NCBI GenBank assembly: GCA_934463035.1
Contig: CAKSIG010000014.1
Span: 1-12,416, forward strand
Length of the DNA: 12,416 bases
Reading direction: 5' to 3'
DNA from: an uncultured Eubacteriales bacterium
Lineage (GTDB): Bacteria > Bacillota > Clostridia > Oscillospirales > Acutalibacteraceae
The notes below the pieces were generated by a model. It was not told where the DNA came from. It did no database searches and saw nothing but the letters and a program-made list of their open reading frames with translations. This document shows positions 1 through 6,200 of this stretch, piece by piece. Made by a program: the position numbers and the translations under genes. Position 1 is the stretch's first letter, and every line of letters starts with the position of its first letter.

Positions 1-73
1 TTCCTGTTATCTTTATCTTAACACATAACAGAGTCCTCGGATTTATTACCACTTAACTTTTTATCATGCCTCC

Positions 74-666
74 TTATTTCCAAATTTCTTTTGCGTATCT
101 GAAAGCCGCCCACGCCTTAGGCCAGCCGGCATAGAACGCGGCGTGGGTGATTATTTCGGCGATTTCTTCCTTTGTCACGCCGTTTTCTTTTGCGCTTTTA
201 AGATGAAATTCAAGCGAACTGTCGGTAATTCCGCTCGCCATAAGTGCGGTTACGGTCACAATGCTTCTGTCGCGTAAAGGCAGTTTGTCTTCTCTTGACC
301 ATACCTCGCCGAATAAAATATCGTCGTTAGTGTGGCAGAACCCGAACCTGTCACGCCTACAAATAATAATTTTTCGCCTTTTCTTGTCTCATCACTTGTA
401 ATACGACAGTATTACCGCGTTCTTCGACTTCGCCCTTACAAAAAATTATTTATTTGTGAGGTCAAAGAGTTTCTCTCAGCCGCCTTTTTCCGAAAGGCGA
501 AGCGTGAGATTTGCAGTAAGGCTGTCGCCTTACAAAAATAAGCGCAAGCAAGGCGGTAAAAGACGTCAAGTGAAACCGCGGCAGTTTCGAGTCCTGTCAC
601 ACTAAGCTCTGCAAATTTCGGGGCAAATTCCCCGAGTGCGTCTCTGCCTGCGGTTACTTTTTTCAT
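74..666 (-). pseudogene. carboxymuconolactone decarboxylase family protein, disrupted by an inserted element
   Basis: The gene starts at ATG 666, with a GAGGTG Shine-Dalgarno that overlaps the stop of the cupin gene. Its first 21 codons (MKKVTAGRDALGEFAPKFAEL) run to about 605. The frame then enters a foreign insert (330-602) and stops at 436. The rest of the protein resumes left of 328 as NDDILFGEVWSREDKLPL, then RDRSIVTVTALMASG, ending in THAAFYAGWPKAWAAF and a stop at 74. Removing 275 bp (insert plus one TA) leaves 318 bp, a continuous 105-residue protein of the small carboxymuconolactone decarboxylase (AhpD-like fold) family. Such proteins often sit beside flavodoxin and cupin genes in Clostridia. 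The insert shifts the frame, so no full-length product is expected. The 61-residue C-terminal piece could start at a GTG (259), but that start has no support. Confidence 0.88.
330..602. mobile_element. MITE-like element, 273 bp, TA target duplication
   Basis: This is a non-coding insert inside the decarboxylase gene. Its ends are imperfect terminal inverted repeats: GTGTGGCAGAACCCGAACCT on the left, and GTGTGACAGGACTCGAAACT read inward from the right end, with 16 of these 20 positions matching. The dinucleotide TA is present at both borders (328-329 and 603-604) and only once in the reconstructed gene, which is the target duplication typical of IS630/Tc1-mariner transposition. The interior has three tight hairpins: GTAATAC/GTATTAC (398-415), CGCCTTT/AAAGGCG (481-499) and GTAAGGC/GCCTTAC (516-533). 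There is no transposase, so it would have to be mobilised in trans. The open frames inside it look fortuitous. Confidence 0.85.
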
Positions 667-675
667 ATCTGCACC

Positions 676-1080
676 TCATTTTAATTTCTTATATTCTTCG
701 TCGGTTACCTTCTCGCACCACTCGGTTTCGGTGTTTTTGCCGGGCACCTCAACGGCGAGGTGCTGAAAAGCCGACTCTGCCGCCGCGCCGTGCCAATGCT
801 TGACCCCTGCGGGTATATTGACCGCGTCGCCCGGGGTTAACTGCCTTGCGGGTTTGCCGTATTCCTGATACCAGCCCTTTCCCGCGGTAACAAGCAGTAT
901 TTGTCCGCCGCCCTTGTCGGCATGATGAATATGCCAATTATTGCGGCAACCTGCCTCAAAGGTCACGTTCGCCACTTTTACCTGCTCGGTTGTGAGCATA
1001 TTCAAATAGCTTTGACCGACAAAGTAATCTTTAAAGGCGTCGTTTGGTTCGCCCGTTTTAAAAACGCTCATTTCTTCCAT
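676..1080 (-). CDS. cupin domain protein
   Basis: A small single-domain cupin of 134 residues, likely a metal-binding beta-barrel enzyme or sensor of the quercetinase-like kind; the substrate is unknown. Cupin motif 1 is around residues 44-69 (G-x5-HIH, with His50 and His52, and Gln60 where the classic motif has Glu). Motif 2 is at 84-95, GDAVNIPAGVKHWHG, with His95 as the third metal ligand. I chose ATG 1080, two bases after the flavodoxin stop; a GTG at 1095 in the same frame would overlap that gene and is less likely. Translation is probably coupled to the flavodoxin. The gene ends in a TGA that forms part of the ribosome site of the broken decarboxylase gene, so the three genes were one operon. 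Confidence 0.9.
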   Translation of the reverse strand: MEEMSVFKTGEPNDAFKDYFVGQSYLNMLTTEQVKVANVTFEAGCRNNWHIHHADKGGGQILLVTAGKGWYQEYGKPARQLTPGDAVNIPAGVKHWHGAAAESAFQHLAVEVPGKNTETEWCEKVTDEEYKKLK

Positions 1081-1082
1081 AT

Positions 1083-1589
1083 TTACAACACCCACTTCTT
1101 TATAGCGTCGGCAGATTTTTTAACGCTGCCGCCGTGTATCGCAAGACCGTTTTCCACCTTGGCTGTGGGGCAGAGCCTTTTAATATCGGCAACGCTGCTG
1201 CCCATACCGCTGCCCTCGTGCGTGCAGAACGGCTTTATCGTCTTGCCTGAAAAATCGAAATACTCTAAAAATGTGAACACCGCCATAGGCATTGTGCCCC
1301 AATAATTCGGAAATCCGAGATATATCACGTCGTATCCGTCAATCGACTCAGGGTAATTTGTAAGCTCGGGGCGCGCGCCGCGCTGTTGGTCGGCTTTCGC
1401 CTCATTAATGCAGTCGTTATAGCCCTTTGAGTACGGCTTTGCCTGCTCGATCTTAAAGGTATCCGCACCGTTAAGCTCCTTTATAATTCCCGCGGCAACC
1501 TCGGTGTTGCCCACATCAAGCATTTTCATTTGCCCGTTTACATAGTTTTCGTCCGCTCTCGAATAGAAAGCAATAAGTTCCTTTGACAT
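1083..1589 (-). CDS. flavodoxin
   Basis: A 168-residue flavodoxin, a soluble FMN electron carrier, closest in look to the flavodoxin_4 family of Clostridia. Visible features are the N-terminal beta strand with phosphate-binding loop (ELIAFYSRADENYVNG, then GNTEVAAGI), the central strand and aromatic FMN-shielding loop (DVIYLGFPNYWGTMPMAV, about residues 87-105) and the later loop CTHEGSGMGSS. ATG 1589 is preferred because AAGGTGG lies five bases before it; a GTG at 1598 overlaps that site. It is the first gene of the operon divergent from the LysR regulator, so it is probably the main target of that regulator. Partners and redox substrate cannot be read from sequence. Confidence 0.92.
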   Translation of the reverse strand: MSKELIAFYSRADENYVNGQMKMLDVGNTEVAAGIIKELNGADTFKIEQAKPYSKGYNDCINEAKADQQRGARPELTNYPESIDGYDVIYLGFPNYWGTMPMAVFTFLEYFDFSGKTIKPFCTHEGSGMGSSVADIKRLCPTAKVENGLAIHGGSVKKSADAIKKWVL

Positions 1590-1615
1590 ATCGTCCACCT
1601 TGCCTTTCTGTAATT

Positions 1616-1644
1616 ATTATAGTTCTTTCCGTCTTGACAGGGAA
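1616..1644 (-). promoter_or_regulatory. promoter of the flavodoxin-cupin operon
   Basis: On the minus strand a perfect TATAAT (1616-1621) lies 27 bases ahead of the flavodoxin start. The -35 region 17 bases further upstream reads TTCCCT (1639-1644), a poor match. A good -10 with a weak -35 fits a promoter that needs an activator such as the divergent LysR protein. Confidence 0.55.
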
Positions 1645-1662
1645 TAGCCGATATGTTATTAT
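1634..1662 (+). promoter_or_regulatory. sigma-A promoter of the LysR gene
   Basis: A consensus TTGACA (1634-1639), a 17-base spacer and TATTAT (1657-1662) on the plus strand, about 30 bases ahead of the LysR start codon. It overlaps the opposing flavodoxin promoter, the usual LysR layout for joint control. Confidence 0.7.
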
Positions 1663-1664
1663 TG

Positions 1665-1683
1665 TATAAACTAAAAGTTTATA
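1665..1683. promoter_or_regulatory. palindromic operator candidate for the LysR regulator
   Basis: A perfect inverted repeat, TATAAAC and GTTTATA around TAAAA. It covers the expected transcription start of the LysR gene, just downstream of its -10 box, and lies about 45 bases upstream of the flavodoxin -10. That position would suit autorepression and activation of the divergent operon. Binding is inferred from position and symmetry only. Confidence 0.45.
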
Positions 1684-1693
1684 GAGGTGTGGT

Positions 1694-2584
1694 ATGTATA
1701 ATCCGTTGTTAGATACTTTTTTAACGGTAATTGACTGCGGCAGCTTTACAAAAGCGGCTGAAAAGCTGTATATTTCGCCTACTGCGGTTATGAAGCAAAT
1801 AAACGCACTTGAAAACCATTTGAACCTAAAATTGACTGAACGCACCCCGTCGGGCATAAGGCTCACCGCGTCCGGCGGGATAATATACCGCGACGCAAAG
1901 TTTATAATAGACTGCTCGGAAAAATCCGTTGCGGCGGCGCACGCCGCCGAGCATAGGCGGGACACCACGTTCTGCGTCGGCACTTCGCTTTTAAATCCCG
2001 CAAAGCCGTTTATGGACCTATGGTACAAAGTAAACCAGAGCTTTCCCGATTACCGTCTTCACCTTGTCCCCTTTGAAGATAACCACGAGGGTATTTTGAG
2101 CGAGATAGGCAAGCTCGGCGAGAAGTTTGATTTTTTGGTCGGAGTGTGCGACTCGAAGGCGTGGCTCTCGCTCTGCAACTTTTTACCGCTCGGAAGATAC
2201 AAAAAAATGATCGCCGTATCGCGCGAGCATCGGCTCGCAAAAAAAGACCGTATAGACATTGAAGATCTATACGGTGAAACACTTATGATGGTAAGCAAGG
2301 GAGATTCGGGCGTGAACGATTTTTTGCGCAACGACCTTGAAAAAAATCATTCGCAGATAAAGATTGAGGACACGCCGCAGTTTTACGATATGTCGGTCTT
2401 CAACCGATGTGCCGAAACGGGCAACGTACTGCTCACAATAGAATGTTGGAAAGACGTTCACCCCGGGCTTGTGTCAATCCCCGTCAATTGGGATTATTCA
2501 ATACCCTACGGTCTGCTTTACGGTCTTAACGCCGACCCCGACGTTGTAAAATTTGTTAAAACCGTTCAGGCACACGGCGTCTAA
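1694..2584 (+). CDS. LysR family transcriptional regulator
   Basis: A 296-residue protein of normal LysR length. The N-terminal winged helix-turn-helix spans about residues 1-60 (LLDTFLTVIDCGSFTKAAEK, then LYISPTAVMKQINALENHLN, LKLTERTPSGIRLTASG). The linker helix is about 60-85 and the co-inducer-binding domain about 90-290 (for example FDFLVGVCDS and LGRYKKMIAVSREHRLAKKD). The start has GAGGTG at 1684-1689. It is divergent from the flavodoxin-cupin-decarboxylase operon, which it probably controls; the inducer is unknown but a redox or aromatic-stress signal would fit the neighbours. The gene is followed by a GC hairpin and then a strong terminator. Confidence 0.93.
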   Translation: MYNPLLDTFLTVIDCGSFTKAAEKLYISPTAVMKQINALENHLNLKLTERTPSGIRLTASGGIIYRDAKFIIDCSEKSVAAAHAAEHRRDTTFCVGTSLLNPAKPFMDLWYKVNQSFPDYRLHLVPFEDNHEGILSEIGKLGEKFDFLVGVCDSKAWLSLCNFLPLGRYKKMIAVSREHRLAKKDRIDIEDLYGETLMMVSKGDSGVNDFLRNDLEKNHSQIKIEDTPQFYDMSVFNRCAETGNVLLTIECWKDVHPGLVSIPVNWDYSIPYGLLYGLNADPDVVKFVKTVQAHGV

Positions 2585-2592
2585 CGTTAAAC

Positions 2593-2615
2593 GCCGCACG
2601 GCACAAAAGTGCGGC
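2593..2615. repeat. GC-rich hairpin after the LysR gene
   Basis: Inverted repeat GCCGCAC / GTGCGGC around a nine-base centre, nine bases after the LysR stop. It has no T run, so it may stabilise the 3' end or assist the terminator further on. Confidence 0.4.
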
Positions 2616-2645
2616 AATACTCTTCCTGACAAATAATTTCAGTGA

Positions 2646-2676
2646 AAAACGGCAAGCGTCAAACGCTTGCCGTTTT
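2646..2676. terminator. bidirectional rho-independent terminator
   Basis: A perfect 13-base stem AAAACGGCAAGCG / CGCTTGCCGTTTT around TCAAA. It has A and T tracts on both sides, so it can end both the LysR transcript (plus) and the antitoxin/toxin-remnant transcript (minus). The out-of-frame tail of the toxin remnant runs into it. Confidence 0.85.
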
Positions 2677-2705
2677 AAGATTAAAATACAGATAAAACAG
2701 TCGAT

Positions 2706-2841
2706 TCATAATTCGTTTTGTTGAATTCCGAACAAAATTCGCATAAAATCCCGCCTGCTCGCTTAAAAGCTCATCTGTGATATAGGCTTTGGTTTGTTGT
2801 AAATCCTTTACGGCTTCGGGTGAAAATTTTATTTCAGCCAT
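2706..2841 (-). pseudogene. RelE/ParE-type toxin remnant with internal deletion
   Basis: The N-terminus MAEIKFSPEAVKDLQQTKAY, then ITDELLSEQA, starts at ATG 2841 and overlaps the antitoxin stop (ATGGCTGA arrangement), as in intact RelE/ParE operons. Close to 2755 the next recognisable family segment, RRDFMRILFG with the tail IQQNEL, appears in a different reading frame and ends at TGA 2706-2708. The family is usually about 90-105 residues; here only about 30 N-terminal and 16 C-terminal codons remain, so about half of the gene, including the core RNA- or gyrase-contacting strands, is missing. The uninterrupted frame instead runs on to 2659 as a nonsense tail. The toxin should be inactive. Confidence 0.78.
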
Positions 2842-3088
2842 CAGACGCACCTAAAAGACTTTCAACCTCTGCAATATCTGCCCAGCCCTTATCTTTCCCT
2901 GATTGCTCGCCGCGTGCCAATTCGCTCATTAGCTTTAATACGGCTTGTGTTTTTTCGTATTCTTCCATATCCACAATAGCGTATTTCCCTCTGCCGTTTT
3001 TGGTGAGAAACACGGGCTCGCCGACGGAAATATCACGCAAGACCTCATTATAATTTCTTAAATCCGACACGGGTTTAATATTCGGCAT
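2834..3088 (-). CDS. type II antitoxin, Phd/YefM family
   Basis: An 84-residue antitoxin. The N-terminal Phd/YefM DNA-binding fold is clear (MPNIKPVSDLRNYNEVLRDI then SVGEPVFLTKNGRGKYAIVD, MEEYEK). The acidic C-terminal part, ending SLLGASDG, normally wraps the toxin. I chose ATG 3088 because GGTGG lies five bases before it; GTG 3097 is an alternative. In the family this protein neutralises a RelE/ParE toxin and represses the operon. Here the downstream toxin is truncated, so the antitoxin is orphaned and may persist as a repressor or cross-neutraliser. It has its own promoter (3117-3145). Confidence 0.9.
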   Translation of the reverse strand: MPNIKPVSDLRNYNEVLRDISVGEPVFLTKNGRGKYAIVDMEEYEKTQAVLKLMSELARGEQSGKDKGWADIAEVESLLGASDG

Positions 3089-3116
3089 AAAAGCCACCGC
3101 CCTTTCTGCTGTAAAT

Positions 3117-3145
3117 ATTATACCCTAATCCTTCGTAAAATGCAA
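3117..3145 (-). promoter_or_regulatory. promoter of the antitoxin gene
   Basis: On the minus strand TTGCAT (3140-3145), a 17-base spacer and a perfect TATAAT (3117-3122), about 29 bases ahead of the antitoxin ATG. The good match suggests the locus is still transcribed. Confidence 0.7.
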
Positions 3146-3159
3146 CAGCATTTTTGTTC

Positions 3160-3197
3160 AACGGGGAACGCGGCTCATATAAACCGCGTTCCCCGTT
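3160..3197. terminator. strong hairpin downstream of the dockerin protein gene
   Basis: A 14-base perfect stem AACGGGGAACGCGG / CCGCGTTCCCCGTT around a ten-base loop, about 35 bases after the stop of the large minus-strand gene. On the minus strand it is preceded by A residues but lacks a U tract after it; the T run is on the plus strand. It probably marks the 3' end of the cohesin-dockerin operon. Confidence 0.6.
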
Positions 3198-3230
3198 TTA
3201 ACTAAGAAAAATTACCGTTTAGCCAAAATA

Positions 3231-6200
3231 TTATTTTTCTCGGTATTGCACGTACATAACTATGTCAGAAACACCGGACTGACCGTTCGGATTTGCTGAC
3301 GATTCAAGAGTGTAACTATAAATCATATGCCTGTCACGGTAACGATATTCCGTATGCGTTACTGCCGGAACATAAGAACTTCCGCCGGAGAACCAATAGC
3401 AGTCATATCCGTGAGAAAACATACTGCTGTTATAAGGACCGTATAACCCTAATCCGGAGTTGTACAACGGTAATGCATAGGTCAGATTTATTTCGTCATA
3501 TTTCGTACAAGCACCGTGAGAAGATGTTTGATAACCCTTTGTGCCGTAACCGTAACCGTCGCTCGTTCTGTAAATATAATACTTATAATTCGTATATGCG
3601 TTTCTATCTGTTACGGTCTTTGTTTCGACCTGTCTTGAATCGGAGCCCGACGCCGAATTCTTTGACCAGCCGCTCCACGAGCCGTAGCTGCTCCAATAAG
3701 AGGATTTATCCAAAACGGTATAGTTGCCCGAACCGCTCAACGCGCTGGTTGAGGTGTACTTATAATTCCATTTTGTATTTACCGCTTTTGCGTCCGTCGG
3801 CATTTCCGAAGCCTTTACCCAACCGGAAAGCGGTTTCAATTCCCAATGAGCATAAAGGGTAATATTCTCCGTGCTGTTTACTTCGGTGTTTTCGGTAACT
3901 TCGGTTCCGCCGTCCTTCTCGGTAAACCAACCTAAGAAATTATGGTATTCCCTTGTCGGTGTGGGCAATGCTCCGAATTTGTCGCCATAGAAAACGGTGT
4001 TTGACGTTTCGGAGCTGTCAAGAAGTCCCTCATTTGCGTCAAAGGTTACGGTGCTTTGACCTAAAATATACTTTTCAAATTCGTCCTCGGATATTTTTAT
4101 CAGTTTTCCGTCTGTAATGTTGACATAATCCTCGCCGTCGACAGAGTTTACATATCCGAAGTTCTTTGTAACATTAAGATACCCTGCGGCACCGTCGGTT
4201 GTAAACTGCGATTCAATAACAATGTTCTTTCCTATTACCGCGTAGTCGGCACTTGTTTTAATTGCGCTGTCCTGAACGAGCGATAACACCGCACCGTCCT
4301 TTTTAAGAATTAGCGCAGTAGAGCTTCCGTTTACAAAAACCTTATGTAATGTGAGCTTATCGGAATCAACCTTTATGGGCGTTCCGTGACTGTTGATTGT
4401 CATTTCGCTTAAATGGGTATTTTTAGCGGAAGAATCAACATAGAAATCCTGATATGTTTTCGCTCCGCCGTTAATTTCGACCGACTCTATTTCAGGAATC
4501 GTAAGCGACAGCGGCGTGCCGTCTACAATATACGAAATGTCAAGAACGATATTTTCAGCGCCGCATTCAAGAATTGACTTAATAAATTCCTGAGTAATTT
4601 CTTTTTGCTTTTCGTTTATTTGTTCGTCTGCACCGTCCGGTAACAGTTTCACAGCTTCGGTATATGATGACAACGAGTTAATAGCTCTGACACTTATGCT
4701 CTTAGCGCCTGCAAACGCGTTTGTGCCGATCTTCACAACGTTGGACGGAATATTCATATTCGTGAGGTTTGCGCATCCTGCAAAAGCCTCGTCCCCGATT
4801 TCGGTAAAGCTGCCGATTACTTCTTCAAGACCTGTGCAATTCTTAAAGGCGCCGTCGGGAATAGTTTTGATAAACTCGCCTAACACAACGGAACGAATCG
4901 ACTTACCCGCAAATGCTTTCCCCGTAATTTCAGTTACCTTGTACGCCTGCTTTCCGTCGGAAACATAAGATGGAATGATAACATCGGCAGATTCGCCAAC
5001 ATAACCCGTAATTTTAGCCGTACCGTTTAAAGAATCGGTAATATACTGTATTCCTGTTGTCTTAGAGGTTTTTCCGTTGACATACTCAAAAACATAATAC
5101 GGAACTTCAAACGGCAAGCAGCTGTATTCACAGTCGTCAAAATTGCCGCCCTTAGGGGTATAATCCAAAAATTCTTCAACCTTATCATCCATTACGCTGA
5201 ATGTGTATGTAAAGAATGATTTTGTAGCATAGTCGTAACCTACAACCGCAAACACATGCGCTTTACCGACCAATATACTCCTGTATTTTCCCTCTATTTT
5301 GCCGTCAACATTATAGGTTGTTGTTGTTGTTTTACTTTCAAGTTTACTGTAAGTAACAGAGGAAGTCGTGCCGGTAGTATTGCTTGCGGTGGAACTGAAC
5401 CCCTGTGTTTTTGAATCCGTTCCGCCTTTGGAATAGCTGTTGCCGTATCCCTTAGTGGTAGTAACGACGTCTGACAGGGCGTTTCTGACTGATTGACTCG
5501 AACTGTGCTGCTGTGTAGCTGAAAACGCGCTTGAATTGTTCCAATTACTTGTGTTTTCATCAATTTTTGAGTTGGTCGTCACTTTATCTGTGCCTGTCTT
5601 AGTGACGGTGGTGGTATTATTGTGATAGCCGTAGCTTAGTCCGAGATTAGCTTCAAGTCCGTTTTCGCATTTTATTCCCGAGGACAAAACGTCTTTGTCC
5701 GAGCCGGAGGCGGTATGGTTGTATTCATTATTCTTGGATTTATTGGTATATCCGTAAGAGTTTGTTGCGCCATACTCGGTTGAAGCGCCCAGATTTGCTT
5801 CCACCTTGTTTGTGTAACTACCGTTCAGGCTTGCATTGAACTGATGCCCCTTATCCTCGGTCTTGGTTTTTGAATTGTAGTCGTATACCGTTGAACCGTC
5901 TTCGGTCTTATGATAGCTTGAACCCCCGTTTTGTGCCGAAATGCTTAACGTATTAGACGAGGTTGTAGCGTCGGTTCTGCATTGTTCCGTTGTTTTTCCG
6001 ACAGATTTTGCCCAAGTTTCGTTAACGGTAGTTACGTTGTTCCAGCTCTCGGAAAGCGACCAGGTAGAAGAATTGGTCGTTATATCGGAAATTGTCTTGG
6101 AAACGCTCTCGGCTTCTGAATTTGTAATAGCTGTCGTATACGTTTCGGATACCTGCTGTGACAATCCCGCTACACTTTGAATTTCCCAGAACGGATTATC

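Noticed and set aside
1..73. Possible small gene after the decarboxylase, with GGAGG followed by ATG on the minus strand
   Set aside because: The ATG opens only four codons before a stop and no longer frame in this stretch has support.
332..541. Plus-strand open frame of 69 codons in the inserted element
   Set aside because: It lies wholly in a hairpin-rich non-coding MITE, has no ribosome site and resembles no family.
3293..3862. Plus-strand 189-codon open frame opposite the dockerin protein
   Set aside because: It is a shadow of the strongly supported minus-strand gene, with basic low-sense composition and no ribosome site.
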